A DNA stretch of 64,000 nucleotides from Tolumonas sp008015085. Its GTDB lineage: Bacteria; Pseudomonadota; Gammaproteobacteria; Enterobacterales; Aeromonadaceae. The stretch spans positions 62,001-126,000 of the forward strand of contig JAJUJX010000008.1 in the NCBI GenBank assembly GCA_029265125.1, written 5' to 3'. The notes beneath the pieces are model-generated. The model was given only the letters and a program-made list of their open reading frames with translations. It had not been told where the DNA came from and ran no database searches. This document shows, one piece after another, positions 1 through 8,392 of the stretch. Numbering within the stretch: position 1 is the first letter of the stretch; each line of letters starts with the position of its first letter. The translations under genes and the position numbers were made by a program.

Positions 1-435
1 ATCCTGTGTTGAACAGATAGATTGCAGAATATTTGCCACCGAAACCAGTAATTGATCCCCTTTCAGATGACCATACTGATCGTTCACTTCTTTGAAATAA
101 TCCAGATCCAGTAACAAAATGCCGAAACCACTTTGTTCAGCTTTCAGACGTTGAGCCAATTCTTTCATCTGCGGATATAACCCGCCACGGTTATATAATC
201 CCGTTAATGGGTCAGTATTGGCTCGTTTGTTCAGCTCGCAGTTCAGCTCCATGATCTGCGCCTGCATTAAATCTCCGATGCGGGTAATTTTGTTGAGCCG
301 CCGCTCCAGACGCAGATGCTGTTTATGTAAAGCCAGTAACTCATCCAGCAAAGGGTGTCCGGTATAACGTTCTATCAGATGAGCATAACGCTCATCCGTA
401 TCTGCAGATTGAAACACCTCATCCTGCATATTCAT
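1..435 (-). CDS. siaD: SiaD-type diguanylate cyclase, N-terminal part (cut by window edge)
   Basis: The first 145 codons of a GGDEF-family diguanylate cyclase, which makes c-di-GMP from two GTP. Residues 1-70 form a charged helical segment that is probably a coiled coil. The GGDEF domain entry motif TDPLTGLYNR and the metal-binding stretch LLLDLDYFKEVND follow. The GGDEF signature itself lies beyond base 1, so catalytic competence cannot be judged. The ATG at 433-435 comes only two bases after the siaC stop codon, which implies translational coupling. No membrane segment is visible, in line with the cytosolic SiaD of Pseudomonas. The name rests mainly on its place as fourth gene after siaA, siaB and siaC. 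Confidence 0.85.
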   Translation of the reverse strand, partial: MNMQDEVFQSADTDERYAHLIERYTGHPLLDELLALHKQHLRLERRLNKITRIGDLMQAQIMELNCELNKRANTDPLTGLYNRGGLYPQMKELAQRLKAEQSGFGILLLDLDYFKEVNDQYGHLKGDQLLVSVANILQSICSTQD

Positions 436-437
436 GG

Positions 438-812
438 CTAAATAGCCTCAATCTGAAAGGGCAGCGTGAGGTCTTCACTGAACTCTTCGGCCGTTTCCAG
501 AGCCCGAGTGTTTTTCTGATGGTACCGCCAGATCACAGAGACCTGGCGACCTTCTTGCCAGGCATCTTCCAGAACATCAAAAATATCCATCAGGCATTTG
601 ACACTACCAGTATTCAGATAAGCCAGTTCAAGCGTCAGTACGACAGGGATATCGATTCCGGCAACAAACTCTTTCAGCCAGCCAATAACAGGCGCATAAA
701 ACTCAAAAGTATTTTCAGGATAACTTTCCCCTGACATCGTTAACTGACCCGTTTTTGCGTCAAAATTAACAGCAGGTGATGACGTACTGGCTACCCGGCT
801 CAATAGTTCCAT
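438..812 (-). CDS. siaC: SiaC-type phosphoprotein (DUF1987), activator of the diguanylate cyclase
   Basis: A 124-residue DUF1987 protein. In Pseudomonas aeruginosa, unphosphorylated SiaC binds and activates SiaD, and phosphorylation of one threonine (T68) blocks this. Here the family core is intact: an N-terminal SPAVNFDAKTG strand, the SGESYPEN turn, then LAYLNTGS with a threonine at position 68, which matches the known phosphosite. The gene sits between siaB (10-base gap) and siaD (2-base gap) in the order of the Pseudomonas operon. The family assignment is firm. The regulatory mechanism is inferred from the described system. Confidence 0.88.
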   Translation of the reverse strand: MELLSRVASTSSPAVNFDAKTGQLTMSGESYPENTFEFYAPVIGWLKEFVAGIDIPVVLTLELAYLNTGSVKCLMDIFDVLEDAWQEGRQVSVIWRYHQKNTRALETAEEFSEDLTLPFQIEAI

Positions 813-822
813 TGTTTTACCC

Positions 823-1371
823 CTATACCACTGCTTTTAATGTGAAGAATGCAGTGTTGTTATCTATATCCTGGACTTCATAGGTCAGCGGCTGACTGGT
901 TTTCCTGGCCATATCAATCAAACCCAGCCCCGCACCAGCAGCACCCTCAACGACAGGTTTACGGCGTTGTTCTTTGTAGAAGGCTTTCAGACCCGCCGCA
1001 TCCAGCGAACAGATGTGATCGATTTTATCCGTAAGCGGCGCCAAATCATGTTTGTGCACCACGTTACCAGACATCACGACATAATTGTTGTCTTCACGAC
1101 CAATCATCAGTGTGATGGCATTATAGTGTTGAGCATGGACCGGGTCAGCAACTTTACTCTGTGCATAGTTGCGCACATTCTGGGTTTGTTCGATATAAAC
1201 CGAAAACACATCCATCATTTTGTCGCTGCCGGACGTTTCATTTTCCAGATAACGGCGAACCGCGAGCCCCAGTTCTTCAATGATGCTGTGTGATAGCGGG
1301 CCATTGAAGCAGATCTGGATATTGGCTTCTTCAAACTGCCGATGTAACGATAACAGACTGATTTTATGCAT
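823..1371 (-). CDS. siaB: SiaB-family protein kinase (DUF6272)
   Basis: A 182-residue soluble protein resembling SiaB, a GHKL-fold kinase that phosphorylates SiaC and so turns the diguanylate cyclase off. Visible fold features are a helix with FSVYIEQTQNVRNYA, in the place of the GHKL N-box, and a glycine-rich GAGAGLGLIDMARK loop near residues 142-157, followed by C-terminal strands. The start codon directly abuts the siaA stop (TAA at 1372-1374). I see no membrane or sensor domain, so signal input should come through SiaA. Kinase activity is inferred from the family and from gene order. Confidence 0.82.
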   Translation of the reverse strand: MHKISLLSLHRQFEEANIQICFNGPLSHSIIEELGLAVRRYLENETSGSDKMMDVFSVYIEQTQNVRNYAQSKVADPVHAQHYNAITLMIGREDNNYVVMSGNVVHKHDLAPLTDKIDHICSLDAAGLKAFYKEQRRKPVVEGAAGAGLGLIDMARKTSQPLTYEVQDIDNNTAFFTLKAVV

Positions 1372-3405
1372 TTATATTCCCTCATCCAGAGACTGGTTAT
1401 TCACTGAAAATCCAAATACAGTGATGTCATCCCGCTGTGAACGCAATCCACGATACTGCTCTAACAATTCAACCAATAACGCCTGCTGCTGATTCAGTGG
1501 CACATCAGCCCACAGCGCTATTTGATTCAGGAAGCGCTCCCGTCCGAAACCGAATCCGTCCTCACCGCCATCCTGATCCAATAAACCATCGCTAGCCAGA
1601 TAGAAACGGAGCGCTTCCCTCAGCTGAATCTTATGAACCTCAATCGGCTTCACTTTACGCGGATTTAACCGGTATCCTAATCCCCGGTGTGTAGCTTTAA
1701 TCACCGATGACACGCCGTTTTCCACCAGACATAAATCAATGCCACAACCAGAATACTCGAGCAATCCTGCACTTAACCGGCAAATGGCAATATCCATACC
1801 GTAATTAAGAGCATCACCTTCTCCGGTATGCTGTAACGTCTGGCGTAGCCGATCGTCAATTGCTGACACTACCAATGGTAACGCTAATCCATCTGACTCA
1901 CTAATCACCTGACGCAACACCGCATGAGCCGTCATCGTCATGAATGCCCCAGGGATCCCATGTCCGGTACAGTCCACCAGACCGAGGAAACAGCTGCCAT
2001 CTTGCGCCGGATGTAAAAAATAAAAGTCACCACCGACTACATCACGCGGTAACCACATCGCAAGATGATCTTTCAGATACCGGGCCAGTAAATCAGAACG
2101 CGGTAAAATCGCAGTCTGAATTAATTTGGCATAACGAATCGAATCCAGGATCTGTTTATTTTTCTGTGCCAGCTGCTGATTAGCCAATTGCAATTCAGCG
2201 GTACGTTCAGCCACCCGCTGCTCGAGTTTAGCGGTATTATCACGAATGGTTCCAGCCATACGATTAAAGCCAAAGGCAAGACGGCCAAGTTCATCATTTT
2301 CCCGGCTAGGTAACGATAACTCATAGTTTCCGGCCGCGACTTTACGTGCTGCACTATCCAGCACTGCAATACGACGTAGTACAAAATATTGCAGAATTAA
2401 TGCCACAGCCAGCAATGAAATCAGCAGTGCAACCGTCAAGACCACAAACATCGGAGTGAATGTCTGCGCACCCAGCAAGGTATCAATATCCATCACGGTA
2501 ATATTGAACCACTGCAGATCCGGCATGTAGGCGATGCCAACCAGTTTACGCTCACCCTGAATGGTCAGATAAAGCGTCTGTACCTGTGTTGGTACCATGC
2601 GCAAAGCATCCAGAGCGGCCAGCAATTCAGCTCTGTCATCTTCCAGATTCAGCAGATTAAAAATGGTAAAACGAGCCGTATGCGGATTGATTGTACTACT
2701 CATATCAATCAACGATGAATCAGGGTGTGCCTGTATTGCACCATCCCCATCAATCAGAATATTGGAAATGCCTTCTTCACTATTGCGGATAAAATCGTTG
2801 ATAAAACTTTTAAGCGGAATACCGGCCCGAACTAAGCCAAGCAACTTACCTCCCGCAGTTTTAACCGGAACGTCTACCCAGATTTTCGTGACATTCAGAT
2901 GGGTATCAGGTGCAACATGCAAGGTATAAGGAAACTGCTGGTGGCGGATCTGAAAATACCAGCGATCCTCCGGGGCATCTGATTTAAGCGTATAGCGAAG
3001 CTCCTGCCCACTAAAGTCATTTCGCTTATTGTTGAAATAATAATGGCCTGATTTATCAACAATAAAAGAGACGCTACCATCCGAGAAATACTCCCGGTAA
3101 CTATCCAGCTCTTTTAAGGCAGCTGCTTTTAATTGCAGATCATTTTCATTTTCGGCCCACGCCTGCAAAACAGCAGAATCAGCCATCTTGCGAGCCAGAA
3201 CAATTTCTTTCAGTACAGGAGAGCGGATCCGTGATTTATCGTACAACGCTTGTTTTTCTGCAAACCGGTCACCTAATGCGGCGATAATCGAATCGCTGAC
3301 CCCCCGAAAGGCAGCAAACGCCAACAGCAATGCAATAATAAAAACAGCAGCCATCCAGAAAACAAATTTCCCGCGCAGACTGCCCAGTAATAATGGCATG
3401 ACCAC
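1372..3405 (-). CDS. siaA: SiaA-type membrane PP2C phosphatase with sensor and HAMP domains
   Basis: A 677-residue transmembrane serine/threonine phosphatase. Helix TM1 is at about 12-34, an extracytoplasmic sensor (dCache-like) at 35-318, TM2 at 319-343, HAMP at 343-395, a coiled linker at 393-425 and a SpoIIE/PP2C domain at 445-670. PP2C metal-binding motifs are present (VVGGD with D460, VDCTGHGIPGAF with D478). In the described system SiaA dephosphorylates SiaC and promotes c-di-GMP synthesis. The ATG has GGAG eight bases upstream. It is the first gene of siaABCD; the ligand is unknown. Confidence 0.88.
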   Translation of the reverse strand: MVMPLLLGSLRGKFVFWMAAVFIIALLLAFAAFRGVSDSIIAALGDRFAEKQALYDKSRIRSPVLKEIVLARKMADSAVLQAWAENENDLQLKAAALKELDSYREYFSDGSVSFIVDKSGHYYFNNKRNDFSGQELRYTLKSDAPEDRWYFQIRHQQFPYTLHVAPDTHLNVTKIWVDVPVKTAGGKLLGLVRAGIPLKSFINDFIRNSEEGISNILIDGDGAIQAHPDSSLIDMSSTINPHTARFTIFNLLNLEDDRAELLAALDALRMVPTQVQTLYLTIQGERKLVGIAYMPDLQWFNITVMDIDTLLGAQTFTPMFVVLTVALLISLLAVALILQYFVLRRIAVLDSAARKVAAGNYELSLPSRENDELGRLAFGFNRMAGTIRDNTAKLEQRVAERTAELQLANQQLAQKNKQILDSIRYAKLIQTAILPRSDLLARYLKDHLAMWLPRDVVGGDFYFLHPAQDGSCFLGLVDCTGHGIPGAFMTMTAHAVLRQVISESDGLALPLVVSAIDDRLRQTLQHTGEGDALNYGMDIAICRLSAGLLEYSGCGIDLCLVENGVSSVIKATHRGLGYRLNPRKVKPIEVHKIQLREALRFYLASDGLLDQDGGEDGFGFGRERFLNQIALWADVPLNQQQALLVELLEQYRGLRSQRDDITVFGFSVNNQSLDEGI

Positions 3406-3520
3406 TCCACTGATTATTAGTTATTCATGGAATAATGAATGGGCAATAACTTGCTCAAACGATACCGAGGGCAGAACTATAAACAAAACTGCCGGAGGAA
3501 TGAAGGAATAATATGATAGA

Positions 3521-3594
3521 TGGAGCGGGCGATGGGAATCGAACCCACGGCATAAGCTTGGGAAGCTTAGGTATTACCATTATACGACGCCCGC
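3521..3594 (-). tRNA. tRNA-Gly (anticodon CCC)
   Basis: A 74-base cloverleaf. The acceptor GCGGGCG (3588-3594) pairs with CGCCCGC (3525-3531), then come discriminator T and an encoded CCA (3521-3523). The anticodon stem TAAGC/GCTTA encloses loop TTCCCAA, so the anticodon is CCC (3560-3562), which reads GGG. The T-loop GGTTCGATTCC is canonical. The 3' end faces the sia operon. Confidence 0.95.
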
Positions 3595-3610
3595 TCTAAA
3601 GGCAGGTGTG

Positions 3611-3639
3611 AGCTTAACCAAACCCGACCTGTATGGCAA
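3611..3639 (-). promoter_or_regulatory. Candidate promoter of tRNA-Gly(CCC)
   Basis: Reading the minus strand, TTGCCA (3634-3639) lies 17 bases before TAAGCT (3611-3616), 16 bases upstream of the tRNA 5' end. The -35 is near consensus and the -10 is weak, so this is a candidate only. Confidence 0.4.
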
Positions 3640-3735
3640 CAGCTGAAAGCAAATTCTGATAAGCAGATCAGGTGGTTGGCTGATTTTTAGACTATTCTTT
3701 GTCATCGATATGACAAAAACTTTACCTGATTACGG

Positions 3736-3764
3736 ATGACCCATTGATAAGCTTCGGGTAATAT
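3736..3764 (+). promoter_or_regulatory. Candidate sigma70 promoter of rapA
   Basis: ATGACC (3736-3741), 17 bases, then TAATAT (3759-3764). Each hexamer matches consensus at four of six positions. A start near 3771 would place the hairpin at 3777-3811 in the rapA leader. Confidence 0.3.
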
Positions 3765-3832
3765 AGCGCCCCCTTTTTCGGGGCGTTTTACCAGGATTAA
3801 ATCGCCCCGAAGCTGCTTTCTTTTTATTTTTT
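3750..3832 (+). promoter_or_regulatory. rapA leader with mutually exclusive hairpins and a U-rich tail
   Basis: Four segments can pair in competing ways: AGCTTCGGG (3750-3758), CGCCCC (3767-3772), TTCGGGGCG (3777-3785) and CGCCCCGAAGCT (3803-3814). Segment 2 with 3 gives a 6 bp stem and 7-base loop followed by TTTT. Segment 3 with 4 gives a perfect 9 bp stem, and segment 1 can also pair 9 bp with 4. A T-rich run (3817-3832) follows segment 4, only 20 bases before the rapA start. The layout resembles a terminator or attenuator, but no leader peptide or ligand motif is evident. Confidence 0.45.
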
Positions 3833-3851
3833 GATACATGTGGAGTTGTAG

Positions 3852-6728
3852 ATGTCTTTTGCTCTAGGCCAGCGCTGGATCAGTGATACCGAAACTGATC
3901 TGGGATTAGGAACCGTGGTAGCAATAGAGGGCCGGATGGTGACCCTTTTGTTTCCTGCTAACGGTGAACAGCGTTTGTATGCCCGAGACAGTGCTCCCGT
4001 TACTCGTGTCCGCTTTAACGAAGGTGACCGAATTACCAGCCATGAAGAGTGGCAAATGGATGTCCGCGCAGTCGAAGAAGCCGATGGTCTGGTGATCTAT
4101 CACGGCACCCGCGTTGATACTGGTGCAGAAGTATCGCTGCGTGAAGTCATGCTCAGCAACTTCATCAAGTTTAACAAACCGCAGGATCGCTTGTTTGCCG
4201 GTCAAATCGACCGCCATTCCCGCTTTGCTCTGCGTTACGAAGCTTTAACCCATCAGCATGCCCGTCGCCGTAGCCCGACCCGCGGTCTGGCGAGTGGCCG
4301 GGTTAGTCTGATCCCACATCAGCTGCATATTGCCCGTGAAGTGGGTCACCGTCATGCGCCTCGTGTCTTGCTGGCCGATGAAGTCGGTCTGGGTAAAACC
4401 ATCGAAGCAGGTATGGTTATTCACCAGCAATTACTGTCTGGCCGGGCGCATCGTGTGTTGATTCTGGTGCCCGACTCTCTGCAATATCAGTGGCTGGTAG
4501 AAATGCTGCGCCGTTTCAATCTGATGTTCTCTCTGTTCGATGAAGAACGTTGTGCCGAATCAGAACATGATGCCATTAACCCGTTTGATACCGAGCAACT
4601 GGTGATCTGCAGCCTTGATTGGCTGCGTAAGAAAAAAGCCCGTTTTGAACAGGTACAGGAATGTGAGTGGGATCTGTTGGTCGTTGATGAAGCACATCAC
4701 CTGGTCTGGAGCGAAGACGCACCCAGCCGCGAATATCAGATTGTGGAGTCACTGGCTGAACAGATCCCCGGCGTCTTGCTGCTGACCGCGACACCGGATC
4801 AGTTAGGTCACGCCAGTCACTTTGCCCGTCTGCGTCTGCTCGATCCGGAGCGATTCTACGATTACGATGCCTTCGTCGCCGAAGAACAGGCCTACGGTCA
4901 GGTCGCAGATGCTGCACAACCACTGTTAAGTGGCGATACACTGAACGAAGAGCAGATTGCTGTGCTGAAAAATCTGTTGCCGGAGCTGGATGCGGCACAA
5001 CTGCAGAATGAAGAATATCGTGACGAAGTGCTGAAAGACCTGCTGGATCGCCACGGCACAGGCCGTATCCTGTTCCGTAACACCCGCGCAGCCAGTGCCG
5101 GTTTTCCGGTACGTAAACTGAATGCCTACCCGATGCCTCTGCCTGAGCAGTATAAAACGGCTATCCGCGTTATGGGCATGATGGGCGGCAATACCGGTGA
5201 TGCGTTAGCGAAAGCCAAACGTTATCTCTACCCGGAAAAGATTTTCGGCCAGTTTGAAGGCGATAATGCCTCCTGGACGCAATTCGATCCGCGCGTTGAC
5301 TGGTTATTGAATCTGATCAAAACCGAGCGCCATGAAAAGATTCTGGTGATCTGCTCAGAAGCAGCGTCTGCATTGACGCTGGAAAACACCCTGCGTACTC
5401 GCGAAGGTGTGCGTTGTACTGTATTCCATGAAGGCATGAGTCTGCTGGAACGTGATAAATCGGCCGCCTACTTTGCTGATCCGGATGGTGGTGCACAGGT
5501 CATGCTCTGCTCTGAAATCGGCTCTGAAGGCCGTAACTTCCAGTTCGCTTGTCATCTGGTGCTGTTCGATCTGCCGCTAAACCCGGATCTGCTGGAACAG
5601 CGTATCGGCCGTCTGGATCGTATCGGTCAGAAAAACGTGGTGCAGATCCATGTGCCTTATCTGGAAGAGACCCCACAGCGCACGCTAATCCGCTGGTATC
5701 ACGAAGGCTTAGATGCTTTTGAGCATACCTGCCCGACTGGCCGTGTAGTATTTGATGAAGTGCAGGATCAGCTGTTCACGCTGCTGGCAGACAATCAGAG
5801 CAGTGATGATGCCATGTCTTCATTGCTGGAAAAAACCCAGACGATGCACCATGAGCTGAAAGCCAAACTGGAACAAGGCCGGGATCGCCTGCTGGAGATT
5901 CAGTCCAGCGGCGGTGCTCATTCCCATCAATTAGTCGAGCAGCTGACAGAAGAAGACGACGACACCAGTCTGGTTGCCTTTGCGCTGCATTTGTTTGACG
6001 ATATCGGTATTGCCCAGGATGATCGCGGTGAACAGGCCGTCGTACTGACACCGACTGATCATATGCTGATCCCGAGCTTCCCTGGTTTGCCGGAAGATGG
6101 TGTCACCGTCACGTTTGAGCGCGATGTGGCGCTGAGCCGCGAAGATCTGAGCTTCCTGACCTGGGATCATCCAATGATCCGCGGTGGTATCGATCTGGTG
6201 CTGGCATCAGAAATCGGCTCTTCTGCCGTGGCACTGCTGAAAAACAGCAAAATGTCGGCAGGCACCATCTTCCTTGAGCTGATCTTTGTCGCGGAATCAG
6301 CCAGTCACCCGCAACTGTACCGCTTCATGCCACCGACACCGATTCGCCTATTGCTGGATAAAAATGGTAATAACGTCGGTGAGCAGGTCAACTTTGAGCA
6401 GTTCCATCGTCAGCTGATCCCGATCAACCGCCAGCTGGCCAGCAAACTGGTCACCACGTCGCAGCCAGTGATCCATGAACTGATTGGTAAAGCAGAACAA
6501 ACCGCACATCCACGGATGGAGCAAATTGTAGCGGAAGCCCGTCAGGTCATGACACATACCCTGGGGGCAGAGTTAAGCCGTCTGGAACAGCTGAAAGCCA
6601 TCAATCCATCAGTCCGCGACAGCGAACTGGAGCATCTGCGTGAATTGCAGCATGAGCTGAATCATCTGCTGGATCAAACTCAGCTTAAACTCGATGCGAT
6701 CCGTTTTGTAGTAGTCACCAACCAGTGA
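3852..6728 (+). CDS. rapA: RNA polymerase-associated ATPase RapA
   Basis: A 958-residue Swi2/Snf2-type ATPase that binds RNA polymerase and helps recycle it after transcription. E. coli RapA has 968 residues. The N-terminal Tudor-like domains span about 1-110. Helicase motif I (DEVGLGKT, 176-183), motif II (DEAH, 279-282), TATP in motif III, and the lobe-2 motifs GSEGRNFQ and QRIGRLDRIGQ are all intact. A large C-terminal domain follows. The start has GGAG 10 bases upstream. A terminator follows, then rluA, the same neighbour as in E. coli. The leader with competing hairpins is described separately. Confidence 0.96.
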   Translation: MSFALGQRWISDTETDLGLGTVVAIEGRMVTLLFPANGEQRLYARDSAPVTRVRFNEGDRITSHEEWQMDVRAVEEADGLVIYHGTRVDTGAEVSLREVMLSNFIKFNKPQDRLFAGQIDRHSRFALRYEALTHQHARRRSPTRGLASGRVSLIPHQLHIAREVGHRHAPRVLLADEVGLGKTIEAGMVIHQQLLSGRAHRVLILVPDSLQYQWLVEMLRRFNLMFSLFDEERCAESEHDAINPFDTEQLVICSLDWLRKKKARFEQVQECEWDLLVVDEAHHLVWSEDAPSREYQIVESLAEQIPGVLLLTATPDQLGHASHFARLRLLDPERFYDYDAFVAEEQAYGQVADAAQPLLSGDTLNEEQIAVLKNLLPELDAAQLQNEEYRDEVLKDLLDRHGTGRILFRNTRAASAGFPVRKLNAYPMPLPEQYKTAIRVMGMMGGNTGDALAKAKRYLYPEKIFGQFEGDNASWTQFDPRVDWLLNLIKTERHEKILVICSEAASALTLENTLRTREGVRCTVFHEGMSLLERDKSAAYFADPDGGAQVMLCSEIGSEGRNFQFACHLVLFDLPLNPDLLEQRIGRLDRIGQKNVVQIHVPYLEETPQRTLIRWYHEGLDAFEHTCPTGRVVFDEVQDQLFTLLADNQSSDDAMSSLLEKTQTMHHELKAKLEQGRDRLLEIQSSGGAHSHQLVEQLTEEDDDTSLVAFALHLFDDIGIAQDDRGEQAVVLTPTDHMLIPSFPGLPEDGVTVTFERDVALSREDLSFLTWDHPMIRGGIDLVLASEIGSSAVALLKNSKMSAGTIFLELIFVAESASHPQLYRFMPPTPIRLLLDKNGNNVGEQVNFEQFHRQLIPINRQLASKLVTTSQPVIHELIGKAEQTAHPRMEQIVAEARQVMTHTLGAELSRLEQLKAINPSVRDSELEHLRELQHELNHLLDQTQLKLDAIRFVVVTNQ

Positions 6729-6751
6729 TCTGCGGCAAAATAAGCCAATTC

Positions 6752-6777
6752 AGGGCACCCATCACCGGTGCCCTTTT
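6752..6777 (+). terminator. Intrinsic terminator after rapA
   Basis: AGGGCACC (6752-6759) pairs with GGTGCCCT (6767-6774), 7-base loop, followed by TTT. It lies in the 73-base gap before rluA. Confidence 0.75.
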
Positions 6778-6801
6778 ATCCCCTGAATACGCGGAAAACA
6801 C

Positions 6802-7464
6802 ATGAGCACCTTTGTTTACAATCCACCGATGGAACCGTATCTCGATATCCTGTATGAGGATGACCACATTATTGTGATGAACAAACCCAGTGGTCTGCTC
6901 AGTGTACCGGGTAAAGCCGCGGAACATGCTGACAGTATTGCCTGGCGGGTTCGCCAGCGTTGCCCGGAAGCCGGTAGTGTCCATCGTCTGGATATGAGCA
7001 CTTCCGGTGTGATCCTGATGGCAAAGTATGCCAAAGCGACGGGTATTCTGGGTAAACAGTTTCAGGAACGTAAAACCGAAAAATTTTATTATGCCTGGGT
7101 CTGGGGACAAGTCGAAGGCAATGAAGGCACGATCGATCTGCCACTCTGTGTGGACTGGGAGAACCGTCCTCTGCAACATGTCAATTATGAACATGGTCGC
7201 CCAGCGCAAACACACTGGCTAAAAGTCCGTGTTGAAGCGGATCGTACTCTGATGAAATTGACTCCCTACACGGGTCGCTCACATCAGCTTCGCGTGCATA
7301 TGCAGCAACTGGGACATCCGATCCTGGGGGATCATCTGTATGCACCGAAAGAAGCTCAGGATTTAGTTCCTCATTTACAGCTGCATGCTGCTATGCTCAG
7401 TTTTTATCATCCGGTAACCGGTGAACAGATGCGATTTGAAGCACCGGCCCCCTTTCCACTGTAA
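6802..7464 (+). CDS. rluA: Dual-specificity pseudouridine synthase RluA
   Basis: A 220-residue pseudouridine synthase of the RluA family, expected to modify U746 of 23S rRNA and U32 of several tRNAs. The catalytic motif HRLDMSTSG is at residues 61-69 with the nucleophile D64. TPYTGRSHQLRVH near the C-terminus is the second family motif. There is no S4 domain, and the length matches E. coli RluA (219). The position just after rapA is the enterobacterial order and supports RluA over RluC or RluD. The downstream DUF3530 gene begins 11 bases after the stop, so the two are probably cotranscribed. Confidence 0.93.
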   Translation: MSTFVYNPPMEPYLDILYEDDHIIVMNKPSGLLSVPGKAAEHADSIAWRVRQRCPEAGSVHRLDMSTSGVILMAKYAKATGILGKQFQERKTEKFYYAWVWGQVEGNEGTIDLPLCVDWENRPLQHVNYEHGRPAQTHWLKVRVEADRTLMKLTPYTGRSHQLRVHMQQLGHPILGDHLYAPKEAQDLVPHLQLHAAMLSFYHPVTGEQMRFEAPAPFPL

Positions 7465-7475
7465 GAGAGCCAACC

Positions 7476-8375
7476 ATGAAGCGCTGGATCATTTGTCTCT
7501 GTCTATTCTGTGTCACTGCCGTTATGGCCGCAGAAACAACATCCGGCGCACAACCTACGGTTGAAACCACTGCTGCACCTAACGAAGTCGTTCCTACCGA
7601 TACACCGGTGACCTCAGCTGCGCAACCAACAGAAACAACAGCTTCGTCAGATACTCCAGAAAATACCACGAGCGCAGCATCGGCTGCAGAGCCCACCGAA
7701 TCAGATCCGGAATATACAACTCAGGCAGAAGCATGGCAGAAACACCCGGATGCACGGCAATTCGGCCAGGAATGGGTATTGGTACATAAAAGCGAGCAAT
7801 CATATCAGCAGGGTATCGCGATAATCCTGCCAGAATGGCAGCAAACTGCGTCGCTGTTACCGTTATCCAAGGCTCTGAGCCGACAGGGATTTGATTGTGT
7901 CATTCTGTTACCAACACCGGCCCAAATCAAAATTAATCCCGGTGATGAAAAGCAGCAGGAAGCGGTTCAACAGCAACTGGAATTATGGAGTAATCGCCTG
8001 TCCGGGGTGGATGAAAACATGCCCGCCAGCGGCGGGCACCGTCTGTTGATTGCTCAGGGAAGCAGTGCAGTCTGGTTAGGCCAGCTACTGGCAGCCGACA
8101 AGCTCAATAAGCCCGATGCGCTGGTGCTGCTCAATGCCTTTTACCCGGATCAACAAGCGAACAACCTGCAGGCAATCCAGCTCAGCAGCAGTATCTACCC
8201 CGTGCTGGATCTGTATCAGGAGAACCGCAGCAACTGGCTGATTCAAACCGCGCAGCAGCGACAACTGGCTACCAAGCGTTCTGCCAAATTGAATATGCGG
8301 CAGCAAACCATTTATGATTTAAGTGAGGCACCTGAAAAAATATCCGGCTGGCTAACCACATTAGGCTGGAAGTAG
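7476..8375 (+). CDS. Exported DUF3530 protein, alpha/beta-hydrolase-like
   Basis: A 299-residue protein with a cleavable signal peptide (about 1-19, ending VMAAE). A low-complexity Thr/Ala/Pro/Glu-rich linker follows to about residue 78, then a globular domain. The pattern GIAIILPEWQQ near the start of that domain, and LLIAQGSSAVWLGQLL where a nucleophile-elbow serine would be expected, suggest a DUF3530 (alpha/beta-hydrolase-like) protein. I cannot point to a full catalytic triad. It follows rluA by 11 bases and converges with djlA. Substrate unknown. Confidence 0.7.
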   Translation: MKRWIICLCLFCVTAVMAAETTSGAQPTVETTAAPNEVVPTDTPVTSAAQPTETTASSDTPENTTSAASAAEPTESDPEYTTQAEAWQKHPDARQFGQEWVLVHKSEQSYQQGIAIILPEWQQTASLLPLSKALSRQGFDCVILLPTPAQIKINPGDEKQQEAVQQQLELWSNRLSGVDENMPASGGHRLLIAQGSSAVWLGQLLAADKLNKPDALVLLNAFYPDQQANNLQAIQLSSSIYPVLDLYQENRSNWLIQTAQQRQLATKRSAKLNMRQQTIYDLSEAPEKISGWLTTLGWK

Positions 8376-8392
8376 TTCGCCGGAAGATAATA

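Noticed and set aside
3852..4998. Several long minus-strand frames inside rapA, and similar ones opposite lptD, mutL and dxs
   Set aside because: They are shadows of strongly coding genes, without ribosome sites or recognisable domains.
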